From contig USHA01000002.1 in assembly GCA_900554325.1 (NCBI GenBank), forward strand, positions 6,611 to 70,610: a stretch of DNA of 64,000 nt. The letters run 5' to 3'. The position numbers were made by a program, and so were the translations under genes. The notes beneath the pieces were generated by a model. The model was not told where the DNA came from. It saw nothing but the letters and a program-made list of their open reading frames with translations, and did no database searches. Below, piece by piece: positions 35,268 to 44,557 of this stretch (the first letter of the stretch is position 1; every line of letters begins with the position of its first letter). The stretch is from an uncultured Collinsella sp. (lineage in GTDB: Bacteria > Actinomycetota > Coriobacteriia > Coriobacteriales > Coriobacteriaceae).

Positions 35268-35303
35268 AAGGGCCCGGAAGGCATTGCCTTTCGGGCCCTT
35301 TTT
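35268..35303 (+). terminator. Terminator of pyk
   Basis: AAGGGCCCGGAAGGC and GCCTTTCGGGCCCTT pair around a short loop and are followed by TTTTC. Confidence 0.9.
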
Positions 35304-35487
35304 CTGTGCACCGATGCCTACCGCACGACATGGCACGCACCCATTTCATTACCAAAAGCGCGAAATCCGCCCTCCGAGGCCCAAAAAATAAAGCCCCAAG
35401 CGCTAAAAGTGTTCGCCCGGTGGCAAACCCACACCTCACACAGGGCTGATAAATCGTTTTAGCAAGAACCAAATCGACCTGGTTTTC

Positions 35488-35609
35488 GGAAGTATGCGGC
35501 AAATTCTGGAACCTCCGAGCACACCCTGTTTTTTCGCAACAAAATGCCTGATAAACTAGCCTCAAAAGCCAGGTCCGCTCATAGGGTTCAGATTTTGCCG
35601 CATACTTCC
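35488..35609. repeat. 21-bp inverted repeat enclosing 80 bp
   Basis: GGAAGTATGCGGCAAA at 35488-35503 (extended to 35508) recurs inverted at 35589-35609, with two mismatches over 21 bp. The enclosed 80 bp has no ORF. The rest of 35304-35487 also shows no gene or RNA that I recognise. The repeat ends 55 bp before the nuclease-like gene. Confidence 0.7.
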
Positions 35610-35664
35610 GGATTGACGCTGGCATCACTCGCTTCAAAGAGATGATTTCGGCCAGGAGGGCATT

Positions 35665-36738
35665 ATGGACCTGACGCTTTGTGGGCAATCCGCCTTTAAC
35701 TACTACCGCATCCCGCCGCAGGTATTAGGCCTTTACCCCGCCATTAGCCTTGGCAATATGGATCGCAGATGTTGTGGCCTCGGAAGTCATGCAGTTGTAA
35801 AAGACCTGCTTCACGCACCACTTCACAGGCTTGTATTCACTCGGGCACAATCCGGGTCGCGAAGCCTGTTTAAATCGCACCTCCTGACCCAAGAACCACC
35901 TCCGGGGTCGTTTAGGCAGACTGAACATGGGTTTGATGTCACGTCACCGGAGTTCACGCTGCTCAACCTTGCTACGCAGGTTTCACGCAACCAGTTACTC
36001 ATGGCTTGCTACGAGATGTGCGGCTCCTTTGCAGTGTTTAAGCCCTGCGAGCGAACGCAACAACAACTCGATGAAGCTATTTCGCTTAAGTTCATTCCAC
36101 CCAACTGCGGGTGGGAGCGAGTTAACGACACCAAGGGCAATGACACCAACTTGTGGAAGCGCACGCCGCTTCTTACCGCAACGGATATCGCCGCGTTCGC
36201 CAAGCAAGCCGCAGGCCTGCGCGGCGTCAAACAACTGCGCTGGGCGGCCGAGCACATGACGGGGCAGGCCGCCTCGCCCTTCGAAGTACAGACCTCCATG
36301 CTTATCTCGCTCCCCCGCGACGAGGGCGGTCAGGGCATCGAGATCGCCAACAACGCGCGCATCCCGCTCAGTGAAGCCGCACGTTCGCTGTATGACAAAA
36401 CCTGCTGCTACGCCGATATCCTCATCGAAAGCGCCACCGACAGCATGGGCGTCATTCTGGAATGCCAAGGCCGCTCTGCCCACGACAGCGAAGCCGCGAG
36501 CCTCTCCGATGCCGAGCGCGCCACCGCACTCACAAGCATGGGCTACGACGTCATCCAAATTACCTATGACCAGATCAAGGAGAAGAAGAGCTTCGACCAC
36601 ATAGCCGAGCTCATCCATAAAAAGGCCGGGCTTCCCCACATCCCAAAGACCAAACAGGAGCGCATTGCCGAAGATACCTTACGGCAAGAGCTACTTGTCG
36701 ATTGGGTTGAGCTATTCACTGCCGGGCCGGCCGGCTAG
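35665..36738 (+). CDS. AbiEi-like/DUF559-type putative nuclease protein (357 aa)
   Basis: The N-terminal region (CGQSAFNYYRIPPQVL; VTSPEFTLLNLATQ; LLMACYEMCGSF) resembles the AbiEi-like coriobacterial proteins that carry a helix-turn-helix-like start. The C-terminal 110 residues look like a PD-(D/E)XK fold of the DUF559/Vsr type: YADILIE, then VILECQGRSAHDSE, then ERATALTSMGYDVIQITYDQI. The acidic residues plus the ExQ would be the metal site. AGGAGG precedes the ATG. It is probably an accessory defence or stress gene, but no partner gene is adjacent. Function is inferred from fold resemblance only. Confidence 0.6.
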   Translation: MDLTLCGQSAFNYYRIPPQVLGLYPAISLGNMDRRCCGLGSHAVVKDLLHAPLHRLVFTRAQSGSRSLFKSHLLTQEPPPGSFRQTEHGFDVTSPEFTLLNLATQVSRNQLLMACYEMCGSFAVFKPCERTQQQLDEAISLKFIPPNCGWERVNDTKGNDTNLWKRTPLLTATDIAAFAKQAAGLRGVKQLRWAAEHMTGQAASPFEVQTSMLISLPRDEGGQGIEIANNARIPLSEAARSLYDKTCCYADILIESATDSMGVILECQGRSAHDSEAASLSDAERATALTSMGYDVIQITYDQIKEKKSFDHIAELIHKKAGLPHIPKTKQERIAEDTLRQELLVDWVELFTAGPAG

Positions 36739-37583
36739 CAGCTAGCGATCAGAGGGACTGCGGGGACGTCAGAAGCGGCAACGCGAGCCGCAAAGCCCGC
36801 CTCGGTCAGCTCGATCACCTCGGTAAACGTCGCGTCGAAGAACTCCTCGGTCAGCAGGCGGTATGGCGGATGGTCGGGCTCACCGGGGTTTTCTCGCACG
36901 ATCTCGTGCATAACGCCGATGGTCTTGAGCACATACTCCTTATGGATGGGATACTGCCCAAAACGCGTCGCCGCAGCATACAGGCGATCGGTCGCGCGCG
37001 GAATCGAAACAATGCCGAGCGTCTTGCCAAACCAGTCAAAGTCGCCTTGCTTTTTAATGCGGAACTCCTCGCACGGCTTGCCGCCGTGCGCCTCCAGGTA
37101 CTGATTCACGCGCGTATTCCATACGGTATCGGCCACGAGGTGAGACCAAACGCCCAGCGTCAGATCGAGCAGCGACTGCGCCACGTCATCGGGCGCGAGC
37201 GAAAGCTCGCTAGCACCGGGACCGGCAACCGGCTCGGCATCCCTGTAGCGCTGGGGATAGTGCACGCGATTCAGTCGCTCGCGCTCCTCGACAATCGAGG
37301 TAGCCGCGGCTGGCGCACCGGTGGGCGAACTTTTAAGCAACGGTGCCACATAGGTATCCCAGAACTCATGCTCACGAGGCTTAGGGATAGGCTCGGGCTT
37401 TGCAAAGTGCGTAATGCGGTACGGGATGGGATCGGCGATGCCAGGGACCATATAGCCCACGAAGATATCCGGAACCACGCAGCCAAACAAAAAGGCATTG
37501 CGGTCGCGCACGCTATTGGCAAGTGCACCGGTGCGCTCCAGCAAACGCTCCGTCTGAGCGATATGAATGTTCCAACTTGGCAT
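36735..37583 (-). CDS. Zinc-dependent phospholipase C-like protein
   Basis: The 282-residue protein starts MPSWNIHIAQTERLL at ATG 37583 and contains FLFGCVVPDI and LGVWSHLVADTVWN. These are the His/Asp-rich metal-binding segments of the Zn_dep_PLPC family. No signal peptide is seen, unlike secreted phospholipases C, so a cytoplasmic hydrolase of unknown substrate is more likely. It converges on the nuclease-like gene with a 4-bp overlap of the stop codons. Confidence 0.75.
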   Translation of the reverse strand: MPSWNIHIAQTERLLERTGALANSVRDRNAFLFGCVVPDIFVGYMVPGIADPIPYRITHFAKPEPIPKPREHEFWDTYVAPLLKSSPTGAPAAATSIVEERERLNRVHYPQRYRDAEPVAGPGASELSLAPDDVAQSLLDLTLGVWSHLVADTVWNTRVNQYLEAHGGKPCEEFRIKKQGDFDWFGKTLGIVSIPRATDRLYAAATRFGQYPIHKEYVLKTIGVMHEIVRENPGEPDHPPYRLLTEEFFDATFTEVIELTEAGFAARVAASDVPAVPLIASC

Positions 37584-37663
37584 AGCCACCCCCATAAAAA
37601 ACCTGGATAACTATACCATCACGGCAAAGCCGCGCGGGCGGCTACGCACGCTCTACGCAGCAA

Positions 37664-38458
37664 CTAGTCCGTAGTACCGCTTTCGGTTCCATACGACGGC
37701 GAAGGCGTCTCGACCACATGGTGATATCGATCGATATAGATTGCACGGGCACCCAGGCGTCGCACCAAATCCTGGTGATGCGTGCTCATCAAGACCGTCT
37801 TACCCGCCGCGACATAAGCCAGCAAGAAATTGACCACGATGTCGCATGAATCCTCGTCGAGCCCATTAGTAGGTTCGTCGAGAACCAAGATATCGGGGTT
37901 CATCGATACGACTGCCGCCAGCGCCACACGCTTCTTTTGCCCACCCGAAAGCTGATAGGGCGAGGCATCGACCAGGTCGGCAACTTGAAACAGTTCTATG
38001 GCATCGTGCACGCGACGGTCGAGCTCGTCTGCCGGCAGCCCCATCTGCGCGGGACCAAAAGCAACTTCCTCACCCACCGTAGCGCAGAACAACTGGGCGT
38101 CGGCATTCTGGAACACAAAGCCCACGCGCTGATGGAACCGCTGGGCCGTCGCGGAATCCTTGAGATATGCCGCATCGACCATACACCCGTCAAACAGGTA
38201 TGCCCCTGCGTCCGCGAGTTCAAGGCCGTTAATAAGACGCATAATCGTCGTCTTGCCGCAGCCGTTGGGACCGAGCAGGGCAACGAGTTCACCACGATCG
38301 ACCTGCAGCGACACGCCATCGACAACCGTATGCCCCGCATAGGAGAACACCACGTCGCGCAGCTCGATGAGCGGAACGACCTCGGCGCCGCCCACACCGT
38401 TCGTGCCCGCCGCACTATTCATATCGATCGTCAAAACGTCGCCCTTCCCCATTTGCAT
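37664..38458 (-). CDS. nikO: ECF transporter ATPase (nickel/cobalt)
   Basis: This is the energising ABC ATPase of an energy-coupling-factor importer. The 264-residue protein has Walker A GPNGCGKTT, a Q-loop FVFQNADAQLF, signature LSGGQKKRVALA, Walker B ILVLDEPTNGLD and the switch His in STHHQDL. It follows nikQ by 22 bp and ends the operon. Assignment to nickel over cobalt rests on the operator upstream of nikM. Confidence 0.93.
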   Translation of the reverse strand: MQMGKGDVLTIDMNSAAGTNGVGGAEVVPLIELRDVVFSYAGHTVVDGVSLQVDRGELVALLGPNGCGKTTIMRLINGLELADAGAYLFDGCMVDAAYLKDSATAQRFHQRVGFVFQNADAQLFCATVGEEVAFGPAQMGLPADELDRRVHDAIELFQVADLVDASPYQLSGGQKKRVALAAVVSMNPDILVLDEPTNGLDEDSCDIVVNFLLAYVAAGKTVLMSTHHQDLVRRLGARAIYIDRYHHVVETPSPSYGTESGTTD

Positions 38459-38480
38459 CCCCAGTCGGAACCAGCAGCGC

Positions 38481-39317
38481 CTACAGCACGGCGCACAACA
38501 CTGTCAGCAGCGCCACGCCGGCCGCATAGGCCGCATCGCGCCAGCCAAACCTGGCGCGCGCGGGAGCCGGATACGCACCGGCAAAGCCGCGGCAAAGCAT
38601 AGCCTCGTCCATCGCGCGGCTGCATTTCATCGCCTTGATAAAGGTCATGCCCATGATACCCGCGATCGAATCGGTACGCGAAAATCCCTCGGGCGCACGG
38701 CCAACGCTGCGCAGCATGACCGATTCGCACAGATCGTGCGCCGTACGACCCAGCACCTCGATGTGCTTGAGCGCCATATCAAACGTAAAGATAACTTCGT
38801 CGGGTAGATGCAGCATCTTGAGCGCCGCCGACATGCGGCTCCACGTGAGGGTCCACGAAACGCCCAGCACCAGCGACACATTAATGAAGGTCTTGAGCGC
38901 AATCTTGAGCATGGCGCCCGTAGCGGAAGCACCCAGCAGCAGGGCAGGCAGCGCCAAAACCACTGCGAGCCCCGCGGCGCCAAGCGCCGGCACAAAGGTC
39001 GCGCGCAGCCCGCGTACGGGACGCACGGCAACGAGCACCAGCGCAATGGCCGCCATCAACATGAGGTACAGCGGGCTTTGTGTCAGGCACACGCACAGGA
39101 CGCAAACGAATATCCCCACCAGGCGCACCGGAGCCGAAACGCAAGAAAGGGCGCGGTCGACCATCGACCCGCCCTCGTGCGCGCCCCCACCCAGGCGAAC
39201 CCGCTCAAGCAGGCTCGCCAGGTGCAGGACATTCTTTTGCATCACACGATGCCGAGCCCCCGCGGGCTCGTATCGCTCCTCGGCTGCAAGCCAGCTAGGC
39301 AGCTCGGCTATTGCCAT
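38481..39317 (-). CDS. nikQ: ECF transporter T component (CbiQ/NikQ)
   Basis: This transmembrane coupling protein links the ATPase to the substrate-binding NikM. The 278-residue product has a soluble N-terminus and several membrane helices. The T-component coupling motifs are readable near the C-terminus (RSVGRAPEGFSRTD and KAMKCSRAMDEAMLCRGF, i.e. an A-R-x-type box). Its start overlaps the nikM end by 23 bp. Confidence 0.9.
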   Translation of the reverse strand: MAIAELPSWLAAEERYEPAGARHRVMQKNVLHLASLLERVRLGGGAHEGGSMVDRALSCVSAPVRLVGIFVCVLCVCLTQSPLYLMLMAAIALVLVAVRPVRGLRATFVPALGAAGLAVVLALPALLLGASATGAMLKIALKTFINVSLVLGVSWTLTWSRMSAALKMLHLPDEVIFTFDMALKHIEVLGRTAHDLCESVMLRSVGRAPEGFSRTDSIAGIMGMTFIKAMKCSRAMDEAMLCRGFAGAYPAPARARFGWRDAAYAAGVALLTVLCAVL

Positions 39318-40377
39318 GAGCACCGCTTTCCTTAACCGTCAGCGAGATCAGACGGAATGCGATAGTGAGCACCGCCACGCCAATCACGCCGGACAGGATA
39401 TACATGGCAGCCTGACCGGCAAAGCCAAGACCCTGCTCCTCGGAATAGGCCTGCAGGTAATCACCCGTAGGCAGAGCGTCGGCAAAGGTCGGGGTATCAA
39501 GGCCGACCGAAGCCTGCAGACTGTCGTCACCAGCCTCCTGAACGGCGGTCGCGGCGCCCTCGGCGTCCCACTCGCCCCATGCGTCACCCGTGGCCAGCAG
39601 GCCCAGCGGTGTGGCCACGACAAGCACGGCGACCAGGATGAGCGTGGGGACCAGGGAAGTCTTCTTGGCAGTACCATCGCCGGCAAGCTGTCCATCGGCG
39701 GCTTCGGGGCCGACGATAACGCCCGGCGCCGTCTTCTTGATAAAGCCGTAGATCGCGGCAGTCGCCACGCCCTCGACCACGCCGGCAACCAGCATATGCG
39801 GGATCATCATGGCAGGAATAGCAATAGACAGCGGGAAGGGGCAGTACAGCGGCGCGCCCGAAGCGTTGGTAAAGAGCATCGGCTGAATGCCAAACTCGAT
39901 GGCAGCGCACAGGGCAGCCACGCACAAGCCGATCCAGCCGCTCACGATGGCAGAAACCGAAGTGCCCCAGCTCTTGTCGTGCAAACGGCTGTTAAGCGCG
40001 CGGAACACGATGGCTGCGGCAAACGGCAACACGAAGGCCATGTTAAAGCAGTTAGCGCCAAAGGACAGGATGCCGCCGTCGCCAAACAGCAGCGCTTGCA
40101 GCGCCAGCGCGACCGAAACCGCGATAGCCGCGGCCTCGGGGCCCAGCAGCAGCGCGATGAGTGCGCCACCAACGGCGTGGCCAGTGGTGCCGCCGGGCAG
40201 CGGCACGTTGAACATCATAAGCAAGAAGGAAAATGCGGCGCAGATGCCCAGGAAAGCCATGTGCTCGCGATCGAGCGTGGCGCGCACCTTCTTGATACAG
40301 TGAGCCCAGACGGGCACCATCGCCACCGCCATGACGGCATCGGTCTGCGGGGACAGATAATTATCTGGAATGTGCAT
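39295..40377 (-). CDS. nikM: CbiM/NikM substrate-specific component fused to a CbiN/PDGLE-type domain
   Basis: The 360-residue protein begins MHIPDNYLSP, where the N-terminal Met-His forms the metal site of CbiM/NikM. About 220 residues with seven hydrophobic helices follow. After a linker (GPEAADGQLAGDGTAKK), a second part has two helices around an extracytoplasmic loop (LVPTLILVAVLVVATPLGLL ... AAMYILSGVIGVAVLTIAFR). This matches the CbiN/PDGLE component, here fused. The NikR-type site at 40435-40462 argues for nickel. Confidence 0.9.
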   Translation of the reverse strand: MHIPDNYLSPQTDAVMAVAMVPVWAHCIKKVRATLDREHMAFLGICAAFSFLLMMFNVPLPGGTTGHAVGGALIALLLGPEAAAIAVSVALALQALLFGDGGILSFGANCFNMAFVLPFAAAIVFRALNSRLHDKSWGTSVSAIVSGWIGLCVAALCAAIEFGIQPMLFTNASGAPLYCPFPLSIAIPAMMIPHMLVAGVVEGVATAAIYGFIKKTAPGVIVGPEAADGQLAGDGTAKKTSLVPTLILVAVLVVATPLGLLATGDAWGEWDAEGAATAVQEAGDDSLQASVGLDTPTFADALPTGDYLQAYSEEQGLGFAGQAAMYILSGVIGVAVLTIAFRLISLTVKESGAHGNSRAA

Positions 40378-40434
40378 GTACGCCTCCCGGTTATCGGCGC
40401 ACGGAATTGCAACGCCGCTTGAATCACCTTTCCA

Positions 40435-40462
40435 GTGTTACGTAATGTCAGATTCGTAACAC
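40435..40462. promoter_or_regulatory. NikR-type operator of the nickel ECF operon
   Basis: GTGTTAC-N14-GTAACAC is perfectly symmetric, and the symmetry extends one base into the spacer on each side. This half-site and spacing match the NikR operator known from comparative genomics of nickel regulons. A TATGAT -10 box lies at 40473-40478 on the minus strand, so the site covers the start of transcription, about 58 bp before nikM. Confidence 0.75.
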
Positions 40463-40482
40463 GCCGCGGGCTATCATAGCAA

Positions 40483-40515
40483 AACGGCGTACTGCCGACA
40501 AAGCAGCACGCCGTT
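40483..40515 (-). terminator. Terminator of pheT
   Basis: AACGGCGT and ACGCCGTT pair around a 17-nt loop on the minus strand and are followed by TTGC. The T-tract is short. Confidence 0.65.
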
Positions 40516-40623
40516 ATGTAATGCGCGTGTCATATATGCAGGCTCAACGGTGCCTTATACCGAAAACAGCAGTCACGTAGGACTCGGCAGCAGCCACCGC
40601 TGACCCATACCCCAGCGCAGGAC

Positions 40624-43077
40624 CTAGCCGCGGACCTCGCCGTTTACGCCCTTGCACACCTTGGTGACGATCTTCTGGTGCGCTTTTTCGACCTCTTCGC
40701 TGGTGAGCGTATGGTCGTCGGAGCGATACGTAAGCGCAAAGGCCATGGACTTCTTGCCCGCACCGATACGGATGGGATCGCGGTAGACATCGAACAGGCG
40801 CACGCCCTCGAGCAGCTTGCCGCCGGCACTCGTAATACGACGCTCAAGATCCTCGCAGGTCACAGTGTTGTCGACTACGATAGCAAGGTCGTGCTCAACG
40901 GCCGGGTACTGCGAGAACTCACGGTAGTTCTCCTGGTTGCGGGCGCCCTTGATCAGCTTGTCCAGGTCGAGCTCAAAGGCAACGACGACCTCATCAATGC
41001 CCATAGTCTCGCGCGCCTCGGGGTGAATCTCGCCAACCCAGCCCAGCACGGTACCGCCCGAGAGTACCTCGGCAGCACGACCAGGTTGCAGGAAGGCATA
41101 GCTCTCGCCCTCGACGGGACGGAAGCGAACCTTCTCGATGCGCAGCTGGGCAAGCAGCTCCTCAACGATGCCCTTGCCAAAGAAGAAACGCAGCTTGCGG
41201 TACTTCATGGTCCAAGACTGCTCGCTCCACTGGCCCGAGAGCACGCCCGCCACGGACTTGGTCTCCTTGGGCAGGCTGGCGTTCTCGCGACCGTGGAACA
41301 AGCTGCCGACCTCGTACAGATGCACGTTGGGCGTGCCGTGGGCCTCGTTGTAGGCCACAGACTGCAACAGGCCTGGCAACAGCGAGCGGCGCATCTCGGT
41401 CTGCTCGGCTACCAGCGGGTTCATGAGCACCACGGGGCAACCGCGACCCTCGGTGGACATACCGATCTTCTCCAGGTCGCCCGGGGCGGCAAAGCCAAAA
41501 GTCGTGGTCTCGTTGAGGCCGCAGGCGCGCAGGATCTCGCCGACCTTACGAGTGAGCTTCTGCTCGCGGGTCAGACCGCCGATGTGGTTCTTGGCAGCCG
41601 GAATGGTCGCCGTCACGCGGCCCATGCCCCATAGGCGCAAGACCTCCTCGATCAGGTCGATCTCACGCGGCAGGTCGGGACGGAAGCTCGGCGGCGTGAC
41701 CATAAAGTCCTCGCCGTCGCGCTCGACGGTGCAGCCCAGGCGGGTGAGCGAGCGCTCGATAAAGTCGGGCTCGATGTCGGCACCGCAGATGGCGTGCACG
41801 CGGGCCAAGCGCAGCTTGATGCTGTCGATGGTCTTGGGCGCGGGGAACACGTCCACATAGCCGGGGGCGACCTCGCCGCCGGCGATCTCCTCGATCAGCG
41901 CGCAGGTAACGTTGGCGACATCCACGCAGCCGGTCTCGTCGACCTGGCGCTCAAAGCGAATGGAGGCGTCGGAGATCAGCGACAGATCGCGGCTGGTGTG
42001 CGAGGTGCGACCGGCGTTGAAGCAGGCGCTCTCGACCATCACGTCGACGGTGTCGTCCTCGATCTCGGAATCCATGCCGCCCATGACACCGGCCAGCGCC
42101 ACGGGACGCTCGCCGTCGGTGATGAGGCCCATGCCGGCGTCGAGCACGCGCTCCTCGCCGTCGAGCGTCGTGAACTTCTCGTCCTGCTGGGCGGCACGAA
42201 CCACCACACGACGGTGGCCATCGCGCTCGGCAAAGGTGTCCAGGTCAAAGGCGTGCAGCGGCTGACCGGTGAGCATCATCATGTAGTTGGTGATGTCGAC
42301 GATGTTGTTGTGCGGGCGCACGCCCAGGGCGTTGAGGCGCTTGACCATCCAGTCTGGCGACGGGCCGACCTTGACGTTGCGCACGATGCGGGCAACGTAG
42401 CGGTCGCACAGGCCCTCGTCGGCGATCTCGACCGAAAGCTCGTCGTCGGTCGCGCGGCCGGTCTCGACCTTGATAGCGGGCAGCTCAACGTGGAAATCGC
42501 GGTCGAAGATGGCGCCGGTCTCGCGGGCCATGCCGATCATGGACAGGCAGTCGGGACGGTTGGGCGTGATCTCACAGTCGAGCACGGTGTCGCTCGAGCC
42601 CACGTACTCGGCAAACGGCATGCCGCAGGGCGTATCCTCGGGCAGGATCATGATGCCGGAGTGGTCGCCACCCAGGCCGAGCTCGCGCGCGGAGCAGTTC
42701 ATGCCCATGGACACGACGCCGCGAAGCTTGCTCTTCTTGATCTTAACGTCGCCGGGAAGCACGGCGCCAATCATGGCCGTGACGATGTGGTCGCCGGCCT
42801 CGAAGTTCTGCGCGCCGCAGACGATCTGCAGCGGAGCGGGGTTGCCGTCGGCGTCGAGGTTCTTGTCACCCACGTCGACCGAGCACACATACATGTGGTC
42901 GCTATCGGGGTGCGGGGTCTTGGTGAGCACCTTGGCGGTCACCACGTGGTCGAAGGACTCGCCCACGGTGTCGATCGCCTCGACCTCGGTGCCGGTACGG
43001 ATATATTCGTCCGAAAGGGTCTTGGGATCCTCCGGAATATCGATCATGGTCTTGAGCCAGTCGTAAGAAACACGCAT
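40624..43077 (-). CDS. pheT: Phenylalanyl-tRNA synthetase beta subunit
   Basis: The beta subunit binds tRNA-Phe and edits mischarged Tyr-tRNA. The 817-residue protein has the N-terminal tRNA-binding OB-fold (VVTAKVLTKTPHPDSDHMYVCSVDVG), B3/B4 editing (NRPDCLSMIGMARE), B5, the catalytic-like core and the C-terminal anticodon-binding FDX-ACB domain (FSQYPAVEHDLAIVVDNTVTC). Length is normal. Unusually, the alpha subunit gene pheS is not adjacent: upstream are only a 194-bp gap and an unrelated operon. No T-box leader is seen in that gap, only a possible TTGGAC promoter. Confidence 0.96.
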   Translation of the reverse strand: MRVSYDWLKTMIDIPEDPKTLSDEYIRTGTEVEAIDTVGESFDHVVTAKVLTKTPHPDSDHMYVCSVDVGDKNLDADGNPAPLQIVCGAQNFEAGDHIVTAMIGAVLPGDVKIKKSKLRGVVSMGMNCSARELGLGGDHSGIMILPEDTPCGMPFAEYVGSSDTVLDCEITPNRPDCLSMIGMARETGAIFDRDFHVELPAIKVETGRATDDELSVEIADEGLCDRYVARIVRNVKVGPSPDWMVKRLNALGVRPHNNIVDITNYMMMLTGQPLHAFDLDTFAERDGHRRVVVRAAQQDEKFTTLDGEERVLDAGMGLITDGERPVALAGVMGGMDSEIEDDTVDVMVESACFNAGRTSHTSRDLSLISDASIRFERQVDETGCVDVANVTCALIEEIAGGEVAPGYVDVFPAPKTIDSIKLRLARVHAICGADIEPDFIERSLTRLGCTVERDGEDFMVTPPSFRPDLPREIDLIEEVLRLWGMGRVTATIPAAKNHIGGLTREQKLTRKVGEILRACGLNETTTFGFAAPGDLEKIGMSTEGRGCPVVLMNPLVAEQTEMRRSLLPGLLQSVAYNEAHGTPNVHLYEVGSLFHGRENASLPKETKSVAGVLSGQWSEQSWTMKYRKLRFFFGKGIVEELLAQLRIEKVRFRPVEGESYAFLQPGRAAEVLSGGTVLGWVGEIHPEARETMGIDEVVVAFELDLDKLIKGARNQENYREFSQYPAVEHDLAIVVDNTVTCEDLERRITSAGGKLLEGVRLFDVYRDPIRIGAGKKSMAFALTYRSDDHTLTSEEVEKAHQKIVTKVCKGVNGEVRG

Positions 43078-43273
43078 CTAGCTCTCCTTTCATACTGAAA
43101 GCCTGCGAAGAGATGCAGGTGGAAACTTCAACTTTGTGAACATTCCTTACAAAGCGAGGGTTGTCCAAGTGCGGCAGATCGGCCCGAAAGAGGAGCGCCG
43201 CGTACTTTGGTACGCAAGCGACGGTTTGAACGGCAAGATCGGGTGCCTGGGGAAGCCGCCGGGACGAATAGTC

Positions 43274-44557
43274 CTAAATGGTTTCCAAGAAAGCCTCAAT
43301 CCTGGTTTGCAGTTGGCCTGCATCCTCGCCGGCGTAGTCGGTCGTGATGTGCATAAACGGAATGCCGGCCTCCTCGGCAGCCTTCTCCACGGCAAACGAC
43401 TCCATCTCGTAGAGCGTGCAGAACTGCAGGGCCACGTCGACGATGCCGTCGGCATGCAAGTCCTTGGCCATCTGGACAATGTCCTTCATACGCTGATCGT
43501 TGGGCGTAAAGACGGCGCAGTTAATCTTAAAGTAGCGCTCGGCGATGGCGTCGAGCATCTCGTCGACCGTCTCACCGGACTCGTCGACCAGGTCCTTGTA
43601 GTAGCGCGAGCCCGTGCAGGACTCCTCGCCTACCACAACGCCGCCGGCCTTCTCGATGAGGTTGAACAGCTTCCAGTTGGGCACGGCCATGGGCGTGCCG
43701 GTGTACAGGATGCGCTTGGTCCCCTTGGGCGCCACGCCCTCGCCGGCCTCAACGCGCTGCTCGCACTCGGCGGCCATCTCGTTGATGGCTCCGGTCAGAC
43801 GCGGCGTATCGTCCATAAAGGCGGCCTGAACGGTCAGCAGGCTGTCGAGACCGCTGATGGGCGCCGGATCGGCAGCGCGCGTGGCAGCCAGACGCTGCAG
43901 GGCGCGACGCTTCTCGTTGACGGCGTGGATGGCAGCCTTCAGGCGCTCGGGCGTAATCTTGACGCCGCACTCTTCCTCGATCTTGGCGGCAAGCTTTTTA
44001 ACCTCGGCCTTCCAGGTCACGAGCGTCGACTCGTCGTGCACGTTGGGGATATCCATGACGTACATGTTCTTTTGCGTGGCAAAGAACTCGTAGGCCTTCT
44101 TCTTGCCATCGCAGGTGTTCTCGCCCACCACCAGATCACTCGACTCAATGTAGGGGCAGACCTCGCCCAGCTTAAAGCCGGCAAAGCTCTTGATGAGCGG
44201 ACAGGTGTTGCGCGGCAAGTGCTCCTCGACCTTGTCCGTTGCCCAGTCGGCACCCGAGCACAGGCCCACGGGGATGCCGTCACAGGCAAGTACGATCTCC
44301 TCGGGCACGTACACGCAGAACGAACCCACGATTTTGGTGGCCTCGCCGGCCTCCTTCTTGTCGAGCATCTCCTTAATACGGCCGCTGTGGATGTTGGTGG
44401 CGACAAAATCCAGGTAGGACGTTGACTTGGGGCGGTTGTTCTGCGACAGGAACATGTCCCCGTACATCTGGCCCACGGCGCCCAGCAGCATGTCGTGGTC
44501 GGCAAGATTCATGCCGAGGCTCTCCCACATCGGATGGAAATCGAATTCTTCAGCCAT
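43274..44557 (-). CDS. 2-hydroxyacyl-CoA dehydratase D-component/double-cubane cluster protein
   Basis: The 427-residue protein belongs to the HgdB/FldC-like family: GSFCVYVPEEIVLACDGIPVGLCSG, LPRNTCPLIKSFAGFK, VVGENTCDGKKKAYEF, PNVHDESTLVTWKAEV, then SCTGSRYYKDLVDE and LQFCTLYEMESF. The cysteines would bind an iron-sulfur cluster. It is a single-gene member without an adjacent second subunit or ASKHA activator, which fits the double-cubane-cluster (YjiM-like) branch more than true dehydratases. Those proteins reduce small molecules by unknown physiology. Two small ORFs are coupled upstream. Confidence 0.85.
   Translation of the reverse strand: MAEEFDFHPMWESLGMNLADHDMLLGAVGQMYGDMFLSQNNRPKSTSYLDFVATNIHSGRIKEMLDKKEAGEATKIVGSFCVYVPEEIVLACDGIPVGLCSGADWATDKVEEHLPRNTCPLIKSFAGFKLGEVCPYIESSDLVVGENTCDGKKKAYEFFATQKNMYVMDIPNVHDESTLVTWKAEVKKLAAKIEEECGVKITPERLKAAIHAVNEKRRALQRLAATRAADPAPISGLDSLLTVQAAFMDDTPRLTGAINEMAAECEQRVEAGEGVAPKGTKRILYTGTPMAVPNWKLFNLIEKAGGVVVGEESCTGSRYYKDLVDESGETVDEMLDAIAERYFKINCAVFTPNDQRMKDIVQMAKDLHADGIVDVALQFCTLYEMESFAVEKAAEEAGIPFMHITTDYAGEDAGQLQTRIEAFLETI

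Noticed and set aside
33739..35688. 649-codon open frame on the minus strand over pyruvate kinase
   Set aside because: The strong codon bias of pyk (GTC, GAC, CTG) removes stops from the opposite strand. The translation has no domain and no ribosome-binding site.
41794..43098. 434-codon plus-strand frame over pheT
   Set aside because: It is antisense to pheT, with typical G/A/V/H/D-rich shadow composition.
43078..43273. T-box or other tRNA-sensing leader before pheT
   Set aside because: I could not find the T-box bulge or specifier stem; only a promoter-like TTGGAC and small hairpins are visible.
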